A DNA stretch of 64,000 nt from Paraburkholderia gardini (lineage in GTDB: Bacteria > Pseudomonadota > Gammaproteobacteria > Burkholderiales > Burkholderiaceae), in assembly GCF_907164575.1 (NCBI RefSeq), contig NZ_CAJQYY010000014.1, positions 89,565 to 153,564 of the forward strand, in the 5' to 3' direction. The notes under the pieces were generated by a model that worked only from the letters and a program-made list of their open reading frames with translations, searched no databases and had not been told where the DNA came from. Positions 49,069 through 59,614 of the stretch are shown piece after piece. Position numbers and translations under genes: made by a program. Within the stretch, counting starts at the first letter, position 1, and each line of letters starts with the position of its first letter.

Positions 49069-50697
49069 TCAGATGGCCACCGGCGCCGGCAACGCAGCCG
49101 GGCGCCGCTCCACGCGGGTATTCAGGGAAGCCGCCGTGCCCGTGCCCGTATGGAACACCGCGACCGCGGCCGTCAGGCGCCGCGCCTGGTCTTCGAGCGA
49201 ACTCGCCGCAGCAGCCGCCTGCTCGACGAGCGCCGCGTTTTGCTGCGTCACCTCGTCCATCTGCGCGACGGCGAGGTTCACCTGATCGATGCCTGTACTC
49301 TGCTCCGACGCAGCCGCCGCGATCTCGCTCATGATGGCGCTCACCCGCGTGATGGCGTCGACGATTTCCGTCATCGTCGAGCCCGAGCGCTCGACCAGAT
49401 CCGCACCCGCTTCGACACGCGCCGTCGATTCGCCGATCAAGCCCTTGATCTCCTTCGCGGCACCGGCGCTGCGCTGCGCGAGCGAACGCACTTCGCTCGC
49501 GACCACGGCGAAGCCGCGGCCCTGTTCACCGGCGCGCGCCGCTTCGACGGCGGCGTTGAGCGCGAGAATGTTCGTCTGGAACGCGATGCCTTCGATTACG
49601 CCGATGATGTCTCCGATCTTGCGCGAATCGCTGACGATGTGGTTCATCGTGCCCACCACCTGCTGTGTGAGTTCGCCGCCCTGAGCGGCGAGACCCGAGG
49701 CACCCTGCGCGAGCGAACTGGCCTGCTTCGCGTTCTCGGCCGTCTGCTTGACCGTCGACGTGAGCTGCTCGATGCTCGCCGCGGTTTCCTCGAGCGAAGC
49801 CGCCTGTTCTTCGGTACGCTGCGACAGATCGGCGTTGCCCGAAGCGATCTCGCTCACGCCGGTATCGATCGATTCCGTTCCGCTGCGTACCGTGTTCACG
49901 GTCGCGATCAGCGATTCCTGCATCTTGCGCAATGCGGAAGCGAGCTGACCCATTTCGTTGTCGCCGGTAATCGCGACGCGGCCGCTCAGGTCGCCGCCCG
50001 CGATGCGCTGGAACTGCGCGATCGTCGCGTTCACCGGATGCACGATCGCGCGCACCATCGCCACGCGGCCCACCCACGCAAGCACGAGCGACACCGCCAT
50101 GCCGACCGCGACCATCACGCTCACAGCGTTGAAGCGGACCTGCGCGTCGCCGTAGCGCTGCTCGGCGTGGTCCAGTTGCAGTTTCTCCAGCACGAGCATC
50201 GACTTCTCGAAGTTGCTATAGAGCGACGGCAGCCTGTGCGCCTGAAGCTGCTGGAAGGCGGGTCTGTCGCCGGCTTTCAGCGCGGCCATCGCAGGCTCGA
50301 CGCCTTCGTGCAGGAACGCGTCGCGCTTGTCCTGCATGTCCTTGATGAGGCGCTGCTCGTCGTCATCGGTACCTGCCTTGCCCAAATAGTGGTCGAGACG
50401 TTCGTTCGACGATTTCTGATACTGATCGAAGCGCTTGAGCACGGCGTCGGCGCCGGCGTGGTCGTTCAGATCGACTAGCGACGCGTAAGTCGCGAGCGCA
50501 AGGCGCAGGCGCAACAACTGGCCGGCGCTGCCTTCCAGATCCGCGACCGCCGGGGTATCGACCGTGTACATCTGTTGCAGCGATTCATTGCTGGCGCGCA
50601 GCGACAGCAGGCCAGCCGCCGCACCGACGAGCAGGACGATCCCGAAAAAGGCAATCATCAGGCTGAGGTACGTGCGAATCGACAAATTCTTCAACAT
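49069..50697 (-). CDS. Methyl-accepting chemotaxis protein (Tar-type)
   Basis: This 542-residue chemoreceptor has membrane segment 1 at 11-33 and a periplasmic four-helix sensor domain of about 150 residues. Membrane segment 2 is near 190-212, then HAMP ([23 protein letters not shown]). The signalling domain carries the invariant hairpin [20 protein letters not shown]. It steers motility through CheW/CheA. No C-terminal CheR-binding pentapeptide is seen; the tail is a Pro/Ala-rich [10 protein letters not shown]. The start at 50697 ([13 protein letters not shown]) has GGAG eight bases upstream; in-frame codons above it are unrelated. The ligand is unknown. Confidence 0.93.
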   Translation of the reverse strand: MLKNLSIRTYLSLMIAFFGIVLLVGAAAGLLSLRASNESLQQMYTVDTPAVADLEGSAGQLLRLRLALATYASLVDLNDHAGADAVLKRFDQYQKSSNERLDHYLGKAGTDDDEQRLIKDMQDKRDAFLHEGVEPAMAALKAGDRPAFQQLQAHRLPSLYSNFEKSMLVLEKLQLDHAEQRYGDAQVRFNAVSVMVAVGMAVSLVLAWVGRVAMVRAIVHPVNATIAQFQRIAGGDLSGRVAITGDNEMGQLASALRKMQESLIATVNTVRSGTESIDTGVSEIASGNADLSQRTEEQAASLEETAASIEQLTSTVKQTAENAKQASSLAQGASGLAAQGGELTQQVVGTMNHIVSDSRKIGDIIGVIEGIAFQTNILALNAAVEAARAGEQGRGFAVVASEVRSLAQRSAGAAKEIKGLIGESTARVEAGADLVERSGSTMTEIVDAITRVSAIMSEIAAAASEQSTGIDQVNLAVAQMDEVTQQNAALVEQAAAAASSLEDQARRLTAAVAVFHTGTGTAASLNTRVERRPAALPAPVAI

Positions 50698-50948
50698 ACA
50701 TTGTTCTCCGTGATGCAGCCCCGGCGAGTCCGGCGCCTCGTGTACGGCTGGGCTTCCGCGTGTTCGCTGTATCCCGGCCGCTCCGCTCCATCCGTTTTTC
50801 ATTAAGCGGACGCAACATATCTGGTTGACGGCCTGGCCGCCGAAAACTTGAAGGCGTGAGTGCGCCGCACGCGTGTCGAAGTTGACGCGGCGCAATGTTT
50901 CGGAAACAGGGGCAGAGGCTGTGGCCCGGGGCAACGGCTAGCGGCCGG

Positions 50949-51617
50949 TCATTCCGCCATCGTGGGAGACGCCGCTTCGGGCTCCTTCTGGATCCGCTGG
51001 CGCCGGTACCAGACCGTCCACACCGTCAGCCCGCCGTAGACGGCATAGCCGAGCAGCGCCGACGCATGCGCGGCGCGCGGATCGCCCGGCCACGAATAGA
51101 CGATGGCGCACCGCACGAGATTCTCCGACGTCATGAAGACACCCCAGACGAGCGTCATCATGCGCAGCGCAGCCGCGAGCCCCGGGCGGACTGTCCAGTT
51201 CTGCTCGAATTCGGCGGCGCGGGCCGGGCTTTCGCGTGCGATCGTCGAACGGCCGAGGTAATACACCATCGGGCGCCGAAACAGCAGCGACACCAGAAAC
51301 GATGCGCCGACCATCCCGGACACGAGCGGTTCCTCGAGCACGCGCTTTCCCGGACCGCTGCTGATTCCAGGCGCAACCAGCGACAGCGCGATCCCGACGA
51401 GCACGAGTGCGCTCAGCGCGTCGAAGTGACGGTGACGCGACAGATCCCACGTCATCCACGCGAGCAAAGGCAGTGTGGACGCGAGCAGACCGCCTGCATC
51501 GCCCCAGTGCGGCGCCGCGAGGCGAAACGCGAGCCACGGCAGCAGCAGGTTCACGCAGACCGCGGACAGGTATCTGAGCCGGTTTTTCATGCCTGTGATA
51601 TTGGCAGACTTTCTCAT
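50949..51617 (-). CDS. VC0807-like multi-pass membrane protein
   Basis: This protein of about 222 residues has roughly five or six hydrophobic segments (YLSAVCVNLLLPWLAFRL, LSALVLVGIALSLVAPGI, SGMVGASFLVSLLFRRPMVYYLGR, and others). FRRPMVYYLG and the C-terminal VWTVWYRRQR resemble the VC0807 family, of unknown role. The start is uncertain: 51617 (MRKSANITGMKN) or 51590 (MKNRLRYLS), neither with a strong ribosome site. In-frame codons continue further upstream but read unlike a protein family. It is leftward and isolated. Confidence 0.65.
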   Translation of the reverse strand: MRKSANITGMKNRLRYLSAVCVNLLLPWLAFRLAAPHWGDAGGLLASTLPLLAWMTWDLSRHRHFDALSALVLVGIALSLVAPGISSGPGKRVLEEPLVSGMVGASFLVSLLFRRPMVYYLGRSTIARESPARAAEFEQNWTVRPGLAAALRMMTLVWGVFMTSENLVRCAIVYSWPGDPRAAHASALLGYAVYGGLTVWTVWYRRQRIQKEPEAASPTMAE

Positions 51618-51807
51618 GGCGTAATGTGTCGCAGGTACGATCCTCGCCCGCGCATGCGGCGCGATCAACGGCACGTGAGATGGCGGAAAAACACGGGAAG
51701 ACACACATCGCGAACATGACGCTGCATATGGACCGGGATGTCCAGCATTGCCTGTCGCGGCGGCTTGACGGAGAGTAGCGAAGCTACAATTACCGAAGCA
51801 TCGCGAT

Positions 51808-52602
51808 ATGACCGAAGTGGAATCGGGGCTGGTGGTGTTCGTCGTGCTTCTGGTCGCGACGGGAGTCGGCGTGCTCGTGCGGCCATTGCTGCCGGAAGAG
51901 CACAAGGCGCATGAAACTGTGCAGCTGATCCAGCTCGTGATCGGCATGCTGGTCACGTTCGCCGCACTGGTACTGGGACTGATGACGGCGTCGGCGAAGA
52001 CCAGTTTCGATACGGTCGCAAACGACTTCCGCGCCTACGCCGCCGATCTGATCCAGCTCGACGTCAAGCTGCGCGACTACGGTCCGGATGCATCGAAGGC
52101 ACGCACGCTGCTGCGCGCCTACACGGCCGAAGCGATCGCGACGACCTGGCCCATGGAAACGCCGCCGCCCGGCGACTACTACCAGAAGAACATTCCGCAC
52201 GATCCGCGGAATCTGGAGAACCGCCGCCTCGGCCACATGCTCGACCTGGCTGAAAGCGAAATACGCGGCCTGAATCCGTCCGACGCGGCCCATCGGACGC
52301 TTGCCTCCGAAGCGCTCGACCAGTTCACCATCCTGAGCAAGGCGCGCTGGAAACTGATCGAGGAATCCCACAGCTCGATTTCCGACCCGTTCTTCCTGAT
52401 ACTCACATTCTGGCTGTCGGTGATCTTTCTGAGCTTCGGACTGATCGCGCCGCGCAACGCGCTCGCACTGGTGACGATCACGCTCGGTGCGCTATCGATC
52501 GCGTCGGCGATTTACGGCATCGTCGATCTGGATTCGCCGCTCACCGGGCCGATCGTCGTTCCCAGCCAGCCGATGCGCGATGCGCTCGCGCATCTGTCAT
52601 GA
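51808..52602 (+). CDS. DUF4239 (bestrophin-like) membrane protein
   Basis: This 264-residue protein has membrane segments near residues 7-25 (LVVFVVLLVATGVGVLV), 41-60 (LVIGMLVTFAALVLGLMTA), 192-212 (FFLILTFWLSVIFLSFGLIA) and 216-238. The soluble loop starts AKTSFDTVANDFRAYAADLIQLDVKLRDYGP. This layout matches DUF4239 proteins, which look like bestrophin channels. A channel role is inferred only. It starts 217 bases from the divergent VC0807-like gene. Confidence 0.82.
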   Translation: MTEVESGLVVFVVLLVATGVGVLVRPLLPEEHKAHETVQLIQLVIGMLVTFAALVLGLMTASAKTSFDTVANDFRAYAADLIQLDVKLRDYGPDASKARTLLRAYTAEAIATTWPMETPPPGDYYQKNIPHDPRNLENRRLGHMLDLAESEIRGLNPSDAAHRTLASEALDQFTILSKARWKLIEESHSSISDPFFLILTFWLSVIFLSFGLIAPRNALALVTITLGALSIASAIYGIVDLDSPLTGPIVVPSQPMRDALAHLS

Positions 52603-52995
52603 CCACCGCGATCGTTCCCGGCACGATAAGGCTCGTCATCAGTTTGTCGCGCTGATATTCGGTGCATGTCGAAAAGTCGATATCCGTGACGTTCGGATGA
52701 CTGGAACGAAACATGCTTTTATCGAAGAACCAGGGCCCCTCGATTCGGGAACGACATGCAACTCTTTACAGTCCAGCACCCGGAAACCGCAGTCAACCGC
52801 GTGCGCCTTTCGCTCGCAAACGTACAGACTGCAAGACACCGCCGCCGCACAGTGAAGGTGCGCGGTGCCCGTACAGATCGTGTCCGTTTCAGGTCTAGCT
52901 GTTGCTATTTAACCAAACACTAGCAATAGCAGCCCTTTCGATCCTATAGTTAAAGTGCTTTCTTAAGTTTGGTGTGCAGTGCGGGGAGGTGTGAA
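52603..52995. other. Intergenic region before the small-gene pair
   Basis: No convincing gene lies in these 393 bases. An imperfect inverted repeat, TTGCTA (around 52903) and TAGCAA (around 52922), sits in an AT-richer stretch. A possible -10, TATAGT near 52945, lies about 45 bases before the ribosome site of the small gene at 52996. Confidence 0.45.
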
Positions 52996-53205
52996 ATGAA
53001 ACGCAGAACAGCGCGTCAACTGGTTCGACTGCTTTCCGACATCCGGCATTCGGCTAATTGCAGAATGCTTCGGGCGGCCGCCGCCAGCAATGAACTGGAG
53101 CGCATCCTGAACGAAGAAGACCCGGCGCCGCCAGAGCACGCCGACGATGTGGTGGATTCGCGGCGGGAAGTGTTCGCTGGAGCCCGACATGAAAAATTCC
53201 AGTGA
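52996..53205 (+). CDS. Small basic hypothetical protein
   Basis: This 69-residue protein, MKRRTARQLVRLLSDIRHSA, then NELERILNEEDPAPPEHADD, has a basic helical start and an acidic end. GGGAGG lies eight bases before the ATG, which is the main support for the start. I recognise no domain. It overlaps the next small gene by 17 bases, suggesting they are made together. Confidence 0.5.
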   Translation: MKRRTARQLVRLLSDIRHSANCRMLRAAAASNELERILNEEDPAPPEHADDVVDSRREVFAGARHEKFQ

Positions 53206-53428
53206 ACAGTCGCTGCGCGGGCAGATCGAGAAATGGCTCGCGCCCTCCCCGTCGATTCCGCTGCACGTCACCCGCTTTAGTCGCGCCGCGCAAAACGGCA
53301 AACGTTACGTGTGTGTAGAGACATCCTTACCCGCCGGCCCTCGCGCATTGTTTTTCTTCCGGCATCCTGATGGTTGCTGGTGCGTATTTCCGCCAGCAGC
53401 CGACATCCCGCGGCTTCACTTCATCTGA
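53189..53428 (+). CDS. Small hypothetical protein
   Basis: This 79-residue protein starts MKNSSEQSLRGQIEKWL, with GGAG six bases upstream. It has aromatic and cysteine-rich stretches (KRYVCVETSL, FFFRHPDGCWCVFPP). No family is recognised. Its start lies inside the preceding small gene, and its end overlaps the convergent DinB gene by eight bases. The real ribosome sites and dense packing favour translation. Confidence 0.5.
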   Translation: MKNSSEQSLRGQIEKWLAPSPSIPLHVTRFSRAAQNGKRYVCVETSLPAGPRALFFFRHPDGCWCVFPPAADIPRLHFI

Positions 53429-53936
53429 GCCCTTCCGCCCACATCCGCTGAAATATCAGCAGGTCCAGTTCTGGCGCGACGCCGGTGAGTCCGGTGAGCA
53501 TCGTGTGGACCTGCGCGCGATGATGGGTCTGATGATTGAACCAGTGCGCAAGACCGGGCGCGAGCGCCTGCGTCTTCACCTCCGGTGACGACACTCTCCG
53601 ATAGGTAATGATGCTGTCGAGCGCGGTTTCGTCGAGCGAAATTACGTACGCCGTGATGCGCTGATCTTCAAGTTCGCGTGCGTGGCGCAGATCGTCGAAG
53701 CGTTCATACAGGATGGCATCGAGTCTGTCGGGCGCGTCGCCTTCCGACGTGAACCGGTACATCCAGACCCGGTCGGTGACGAGCAGATGATTCAACGTAC
53801 CGTGTATCGAATGAAAGAACGCGCCGCGATCGGCGCGGTAATCGGCGTCGCTCAACAGGCTGACCGCGTGATAGAGCCGCGTGTTAGCCCATGCGTTGTA
53901 GCGTGCGAACGTATCGAAATGATCTTTCAGCGACAT
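53421..53936 (-). CDS. DinB-family protein (putative metal-dependent hydrolase/thiol transferase)
   Basis: This 171-residue four-helix-bundle protein has the DinB/YfiT pattern: ARYNAWANTRLY near the start, HGTLNHLLVTDRVWM with a metal histidine, and HWFNHQTHHRAQVHTML with the other two. Relatives bind Ni or Zn and include bacillithiol/mycothiol transferases and proteins of unknown role. It stands alone, leftward, with no neighbour that explains it. Confidence 0.87.
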   Translation of the reverse strand: MSLKDHFDTFARYNAWANTRLYHAVSLLSDADYRADRGAFFHSIHGTLNHLLVTDRVWMYRFTSEGDAPDRLDAILYERFDDLRHARELEDQRITAYVISLDETALDSIITYRRVSSPEVKTQALAPGLAHWFNHQTHHRAQVHTMLTGLTGVAPELDLLIFQRMWAEGLR

Positions 53937-54002
53937 GGCAACCTCCGTGCGTTTCCGCTATCGTAAGTTCACGGAAGTTGATGTCAATCCTGATGCAGAC
54001 GC

Positions 54003-55088
54003 TCAAACCAGCCGCAGATAAATCAGCTCGCGCTTGATATACGCGTAGAAGACAGGTGCCGCGATCACGCCGGGAATGCCGAACGCGGCTTCCATCACGA
54101 GCATCGCCACGAGCAGCTCCCACGCACGCGCTTCGATCTGTCCGCCGACGATCCGCGCGTTGAGAAAGTATTCAAGCTTGTGGATCAGCACGAGGAACAC
54201 CAGCGACATCACCGCCGCGGGAAAGCTGACCGACAACGCAATCGCGACGATCAGCGTGTTGGAAATCAGGTTGCCGATCACCGGCAGCAGGCCGACGATA
54301 AACGTCACGATCACAAGCGTTTTCGACAGCGGCAACCGCTGGTGAAACAGCGGCAGGATCAGCAAAAGGAAAATGCCCGTGAACGTCGCGTTGATCACGG
54401 AAATCTTGATCTGCGCGAAGACGATGCGCCGGAACGCATCGGCAAACCGCGACACACGCGTGACGAACGCTGTCGAAAGCGGCAGCCGCTGCATGTGACG
54501 CGTCGCGCCGACCGCAATGATCGCACCGATGATCATACCGATCACGACGTGCCCAAAGACCCGCGCCACGCTCTTGCCGCCCTGCTGCAACATGCTGGCG
54601 TGCTCGTGCATCAGCAGCGCTGCCTTCGACTTCATCTGCTCGGCGTCGACCGGCAGATACGCGGCAATGGAAGGCGGAATACGCCCGCGCGCCTGATCGA
54701 CCAGTTGCATCATCTGTTCGAGCAGCTTCTGCACGCTCGGCACGTCCTGCTCGAAGTGCTCGATGATGCCGATCGTAATGCCCGTCAAACCGCCGACGAT
54801 CACCGCCGACAGCAGCACCACCGATATCCAGCGCCCCCAGTGGCCCGACACCCGTTTTTCGATCAGCGGTGCTATCGTGTGTACGAGCTGATAGACGAGC
54901 ATGCCCGCGAGGAGCGCACCGAGCAGGTGCAACTGCAACACTGCCCACATCCCAAGAAGCGCCACGATATAACTGCCGATCTCGACGGCGGAGAGTTTCG
55001 GCAGACTCATATCGCTCGTCAGCCTCACCGGGCGAGGGCGCAGATCCTGCACGTGCCTGTCGTCAGGTGCCTGGTTTCGCTTCGTCAT
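54003..55088 (-). CDS. AI-2E family transporter (YdiK/PerM-like)
   Basis: This 361-residue inner-membrane protein has about eight hydrophobic segments. The family marks are VVLLSAVIVGGLTGITIGI, KTLVIVTFIVGLLPVIGNLISNTLIV and HKLEYFLNARIVGGQIEARAWELL. Members include possible AI-2 exporters and sodium/proton antiporters, so the substrate is open. The N-terminus (about 1-30) is hydrophilic and charged. It is 32 bases from the uvrA stop, on the same strand, and may be cotranscribed with it. Confidence 0.88.
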   Translation of the reverse strand: MTKRNQAPDDRHVQDLRPRPVRLTSDMSLPKLSAVEIGSYIVALLGMWAVLQLHLLGALLAGMLVYQLVHTIAPLIEKRVSGHWGRWISVVLLSAVIVGGLTGITIGIIEHFEQDVPSVQKLLEQMMQLVDQARGRIPPSIAAYLPVDAEQMKSKAALLMHEHASMLQQGGKSVARVFGHVVIGMIIGAIIAVGATRHMQRLPLSTAFVTRVSRFADAFRRIVFAQIKISVINATFTGIFLLLILPLFHQRLPLSKTLVIVTFIVGLLPVIGNLISNTLIVAIALSVSFPAAVMSLVFLVLIHKLEYFLNARIVGGQIEARAWELLVAMLVMEAAFGIPGVIAAPVFYAYIKRELIYLRLV

Positions 55089-55120
55089 GACTCTCCCGTC
55101 CCCAACCTGGTGACGCAGTT

Positions 55121-57997
55121 TTATTTTTGAACCGCCGCCTGGCGCTTCAGCAACGGCGCCAGATACTTTCCGGTAAAGCTTGCTTTCGACTTCGCCACCT
55201 GCTCCGGCGTGCCCTGGGCAATGATCTGCCCGCCGCCCGCGCCGCCTTCCGGCCCGAGATCGATCAGCCAGTCGGCCGTTTTGATCACGTCGAGATTATG
55301 CTCGATGATTACGACAGTATTACCTTGATCTCGCAGCCGGTGAATCACTTCGAGCAGCAGCGCGATATCGTGGAAGTGCAGACCGGTCGTCGGTTCGTCG
55401 AGGATGTATAGCGTGCGACCGGTATCGCGCTTGCTTAGTTCGAGCGAAAGCTTCACGCGCTGGGCTTCGCCGCCCGACAGCGTGGTCGCCGACTGGCCCA
55501 GACGTATATAGCCAAGACCCACGTCGAGCAGCGTCTTCAGCTTGCGCGCGACCACCGGCACCGGCCTGAAGAACTCATACGCGTTCTCGACCGTCATCTC
55601 CAGCACTTCGCTGACGTTCTTGCCTTTGTACTGGACGTCGAGCGTCTCGCGGTTGTAGCGCTTGCCATGACACACGTCGCACGGCACGTAGACGTCCGGC
55701 AGGAAGTGCATTTCGACCTTGAGCACGCCATCGCCCTGACACGCTTCGCAGCGACCGCCCTTCACGTTGAACGAGAAGCGACCCGGATCGTAGCCGCGCT
55801 CCTTCGCCGCCGGCACGCCGGAAAACAACTCGCGGATCGGCGTGAAGAGCCCCGTATACGTGGCCGGATTCGAGCGCGGCGTGCGGCCGATCGGCGACTG
55901 GTCGACGTTGATGACCTTGTCGAAATGTTCCAGCCCTTCGATCGATTCGTACGGCGCAGGCTCAGTGGCCGAGCCGTACAGGTGATGCGCGACCGCGTGA
56001 TATAGCGTGTCGTTGATCAGCGTCGACTTGCCCGAACCGGACACGCCGGTCACGCAGGTCAGGAGCCCGACCGGCAAATCGAGCGTGACGTGCTTCAGGT
56101 TGTTGCCGTACGCTTCGACGATGCGCAGATACCGCTCGTCGGGCGGCTTGCGATCGTCTGGAAACTCGATGCTACGCGCACCCGACATGTACTGGCCGGT
56201 CATCGACGCCGGATCGGCCTCCACCTGCTTCGGCGTGCCTTCGGCGATCACCATGCCGCCATGCTCACCGGCGCCCGGCCCCATGTCGACGACGTAATCG
56301 GCCATGCGGATCATGTCTTCGTCGTGCTCGACGACGATCACCGAGTTGCCGAGGTCGCGCAGATGCTTGAGCGTCGAGATCAGCCGGTCGTTGTCGCGCT
56401 GGTGCAGGCCGATGGACGGCTCGTCGAGCACGTACATCACACCCGTCAGGCCGGATCCGATCTGCGAGGCGAGCCGGATGCGCTGCGCTTCGCCCCCGGA
56501 GAGCGTTTCCGCGCTGCGATCGAGCGACAGATAATCGAGCCCGACGTTATTCAGGAACATCAGGCGCGCGACGATTTCCTTCACCACCTTGTCGGCGATC
56601 TCGCGCTTCGCGCCTTCCAGGCGCAGCGTCTGGAAGTAACCGAGTGTGTCGCGCAGCGGCATGCCGCTCACTTCGAAGATGCCACGGGCGTCGCTACCGG
56701 TGCCGATGCGCACGAAGCGCGCCTCGCGGCGCAGACGCGTGCCTTCGCAGGCCGGACACGCCTGGTTGTTCTGATACTTCGAGAGTTCCTCGCGCACCGC
56801 GACCGAATCGGTCTCGCGATAACGCCGCTCCAGATTCGGGATGATCCCTTCGAACACGTGCTCGCGGATCGACGTGCGGCCACGCTCGTTCATGTACGAA
56901 AACGGAATGGTCTGCTTGCCCGAACCGTACAGCAGGATCTTGCGGATCTTTTCGGGCAGGTCCTCGAACGCGGTATCGATATCGAATTCGTAGAACGACG
57001 CGAGGCTTTGCAGCATCTGGAAGTAGAACTGGTTGCGCCGGTCCCAGCCTTTCACCGCGCCCGCCGCGAGCGACAACGACGGATGCGCGACCACCCGCTT
57101 CGGATCGAAAAACGTGATCTGGCCGAGGCCGTCACATTCCGGACACGCGCCCATCGGGTTGTTGAACGAGAAAAGCCGCGGCTCCAGTTCCTGCAGCGAA
57201 TACGAACAGATCGGGCACGCGAACTTCGAGCTGAACAGATGCTCCTTCTCTGTGTCCATTTCCAGCGCGATCGCGCGGCCGTCGGCGAGACGCAGCGCGG
57301 TTTCGAACGATTCGGCGAGGCGCTGCTTCATGTCGGCGCGCACCCTCAGACGGTCGACGACGACGTCGACCGTATGCTTGTCGTTCTTCTTCAGCTTTGG
57401 CAGCGAATCGACTTCGTAGATTTTCGCGACGCCTTCATTTGCCGTGCCGCCGCCCGAGCTCACCCGGAAACGGATGAAACCCTGCGCCTGCATTTCCTCG
57501 AACAGCTCGACGTGCTCGCCCTTGCGGTCCGCCACGACGGGCGCGAGGATCATCAGCTTCGTTTCTTCGGGCAGCGCGAGCGCGGCGTCCACCATCTGCG
57601 AGACGCTTTGCGACTCGAGCGGAATTTCGTGATCCGGGCAATACGGCGTGCCGACGCGCGCGTACAGGAGACGCAGGTAGTCGTGGATTTCGGTGACCGT
57701 GCCCACGGTCGAGCGCGGATTGTGCGAGGTCGCCTTCTGCTCGATTGAAATCGCGGGCGAAAGCCCCTCGATCAGATCGACGTCCGGCTTTTCCATCAAT
57801 TGCAGGAACTGCCGCGCGTACGCGGACAGACTTTCGACGTAGCGACGCTGACCTTCCGCGTAGAGCGTATCGAAGGCGAGCGATGATTTGCCCGAGCCGG
57901 ACAGGCCGGTAATCACAATCAGCTTGTGACGCGGCAAGTCGAGATTGACGTTCTTCAGGTTGTGGGTGCGGGCCCCACGGATACGGATTTGTTCCAC
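55121..57997 (-). CDS. uvrA: Excinuclease ABC subunit A
   Basis: UvrA is the ATP-dependent damage sensor of nucleotide excision repair. The 958-residue protein has two ABC ATPase modules: Walker [14 protein letters not shown] near residue 32 and [13 protein letters not shown] near 655, and signatures [12 protein letters not shown] and [12 protein letters not shown]. The zinc modules are CPICSYSL...CPECDGLG and CEACQGDG...CDVCHG. It begins [16 protein letters not shown], the family start. The upstream 318-bp region is shared with a divergent MFS gene. I see no canonical LexA box there. Confidence 0.98.
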   Translation of the reverse strand: MEQIRIRGARTHNLKNVNLDLPRHKLIVITGLSGSGKSSLAFDTLYAEGQRRYVESLSAYARQFLQLMEKPDVDLIEGLSPAISIEQKATSHNPRSTVGTVTEIHDYLRLLYARVGTPYCPDHEIPLESQSVSQMVDAALALPEETKLMILAPVVADRKGEHVELFEEMQAQGFIRFRVSSGGGTANEGVAKIYEVDSLPKLKKNDKHTVDVVVDRLRVRADMKQRLAESFETALRLADGRAIALEMDTEKEHLFSSKFACPICSYSLQELEPRLFSFNNPMGACPECDGLGQITFFDPKRVVAHPSLSLAAGAVKGWDRRNQFYFQMLQSLASFYEFDIDTAFEDLPEKIRKILLYGSGKQTIPFSYMNERGRTSIREHVFEGIIPNLERRYRETDSVAVREELSKYQNNQACPACEGTRLRREARFVRIGTGSDARGIFEVSGMPLRDTLGYFQTLRLEGAKREIADKVVKEIVARLMFLNNVGLDYLSLDRSAETLSGGEAQRIRLASQIGSGLTGVMYVLDEPSIGLHQRDNDRLISTLKHLRDLGNSVIVVEHDEDMIRMADYVVDMGPGAGEHGGMVIAEGTPKQVEADPASMTGQYMSGARSIEFPDDRKPPDERYLRIVEAYGNNLKHVTLDLPVGLLTCVTGVSGSGKSTLINDTLYHAVAHHLYGSATEPAPYESIEGLEHFDKVINVDQSPIGRTPRSNPATYTGLFTPIRELFSGVPAAKERGYDPGRFSFNVKGGRCEACQGDGVLKVEMHFLPDVYVPCDVCHGKRYNRETLDVQYKGKNVSEVLEMTVENAYEFFRPVPVVARKLKTLLDVGLGYIRLGQSATTLSGGEAQRVKLSLELSKRDTGRTLYILDEPTTGLHFHDIALLLEVIHRLRDQGNTVVIIEHNLDVIKTADWLIDLGPEGGAGGGQIIAQGTPEQVAKSKASFTGKYLAPLLKRQAAVQK

Positions 57998-58315
57998 GCG
58001 TTATTCCATGACCTGGCGGAAAGAGAGGGGGGCTAAACCTGCTACTATAACGACTTTTCCAGACCGTCGTTACGGCTTCCTGACAACGCCCGCAAGGCGC
58101 GAAGCAGGTTTGTCATGCCACGGTCAGGCGCCGCGGCGAGCGGGCTTCAGGCCCTTCAGATGGGGACGTTTGCCGCGACAGCAAGCCAGCAGCGGGCCAC
58201 CGGGCAACGCACCGTGCCGCATGCCGACTGTCGCGCGCGGTACACCGCCGGGCTGAACGCATCGCGCACAGCTGCCCTGCGGTTAGCCGCCCCGATCACT
58301 CGAATATCGTTTCCG
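57998..58315. other. Divergent intergenic region between uvrA and the MFS gene
   Basis: In these 318 bases I see no credible gene; in-frame codons before the MFS start do not resemble the family. TATAGT on the minus strand near 58045 could be a -10 for uvrA, without a clear -35. No CTG-N10-CAG type LexA site is visible. Confidence 0.45.
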
Positions 58316-59503
58316 ATGTCCAATCCATCCGCAACATCTTCACGCATGAGCGCGCCTGAACTGCGCGCGACCGTGTCACTCGCTGCGATCTTCGCGTTGC
58401 GCATGCTCGGCCTCTTCATGATCATGCCGGTGTTCTCGATCTACGCGAAAACGATTCCGGGCGGCGACAACGTGCTGCTCGTCGGCATCGCGCTCGGCGC
58501 GTACGGCGTCACGCAGTCGCTGCTCTATATCTTCTACGGCTGGATCTCCGACAGGATCGGCCGCAAGCCGGTCATCGCGACCGGTCTGCTGATTTTCGCG
58601 CTGGGCAGTTTCGTCGCGGCGGGCGCGCACGACATGACGTGGATCATCGTCGGACGGGTGATCCAGGGCATGGGCGCCGTGTCGTCGGCGGTGATCGCGT
58701 TCATCGCGGACCTGACCGCCGAGGAGCACCGCACCAAGGCCATGGCGATGGTGGGCGGCAGCATTGGCGTGTCGTTCGCCGTGGCGATCGTCGGCGCGCC
58801 AATCGTGTTCGAGTGGGTCGGCATGAGCGGCCTCTTCGCGCTTGTCGGCGTGTTCTCGATTCTCGCGGTCGGCGTCGTGCTGTGGATCGTGCCGGATGCG
58901 CCGAAGCCGGTACACGTGCGCGCACCGTTCGCCGAAGTGCTGCACAACGTGGAATTGCTGCGCCTGAACTTCGGCGTGCTCGTGCTGCATGCGACGCAGA
59001 CAGCGCTCTTCCTCGTCGTGCCGCGCATCCTGGAAGCGGGCGGCCTGCCGGTCGCTTCACACTGGAAGGTGTATCTGCCGGTGATGGGCCTTGCGTTCGT
59101 GATGATGGTCCCCGCGATCATCGCGGCTGAAAAGCGCGGCAAGATGAAGGCGGTCCTGCTGGGTGCGATTGCGCTTATCCTGATCGGCCAGTTGTTACTC
59201 GGCCTCGCACCCCATACCATTCTGTCTGTCGCGGCGATCCTGTTCGTCTACTTCCTTGGCTTCAACGTGCTGGAGGCGTCGCAGCCTTCGCTCGTGTCGA
59301 AACTTGCACCCGGAACACGCAAGGGCGCGGCTACCGGCGTGTACAACACCACGCAGTCGATCGGGCTGGCAATGGGCGGCGTGATCGGCGGATGGCTGCT
59401 GAAAGTGGACGGTCAAAGCGCCGTGTTTTTTGCCTGCTCGGGGCTCGTGTTTTGCTGGCTTATAATCGCCGCAAACATGAAACCGCCGCCGCGCAGGGCG
59501 TAA
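58316..59503 (+). CDS. MFS transporter (YajR-like)
   Basis: This 395-residue protein has about 12 membrane helices. Motif A is GWISDRIGRKPVIATG, and the motif C-like helix is GGSIGVSFAVAIVGAP; both fit drug:proton antiporters of the DHA1/YajR group. Synteny uvrA-MFS-ssb is common in this bacterial order. The start is either 58316 (MSNPSATSSRM) or 58346 (MSAPELRATV); no strong ribosome site decides it. The substrate is unknown. Confidence 0.88.
   Translation: MSNPSATSSRMSAPELRATVSLAAIFALRMLGLFMIMPVFSIYAKTIPGGDNVLLVGIALGAYGVTQSLLYIFYGWISDRIGRKPVIATGLLIFALGSFVAAGAHDMTWIIVGRVIQGMGAVSSAVIAFIADLTAEEHRTKAMAMVGGSIGVSFAVAIVGAPIVFEWVGMSGLFALVGVFSILAVGVVLWIVPDAPKPVHVRAPFAEVLHNVELLRLNFGVLVLHATQTALFLVVPRILEAGGLPVASHWKVYLPVMGLAFVMMVPAIIAAEKRGKMKAVLLGAIALILIGQLLLGLAPHTILSVAAILFVYFLGFNVLEASQPSLVSKLAPGTRKGAATGVYNTTQSIGLAMGGVIGGWLLKVDGQSAVFFACSGLVFCWLIIAANMKPPPRRA
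59461..59466 (+). promoter_or_regulatory. Possible -10 box of an ssb promoter
   Basis: A perfect TATAAT lies in the last codons of the MFS gene, about 150 bases upstream of ssb. No good -35 stands at the right spacing, so this is only a candidate. Confidence 0.3.
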
Positions 59504-59614
59504 CAGAACTTATCGGTGGACGGCTGCGGCGCGGCTTCGATCTCCGGCCCAAAGGGTCGCAGCACGAAACCGCATATGGCCGGCCGCCCGCAACGGAATC
59601 AACAGGAGAAACGC

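Noticed and set aside
57998..58120. LexA (SOS) box upstream of uvrA
   Set aside because: No CTG-N10-CAG site with the usual inner pattern is visible on either strand; only loose CTG/CAG pairs at wrong spacing.
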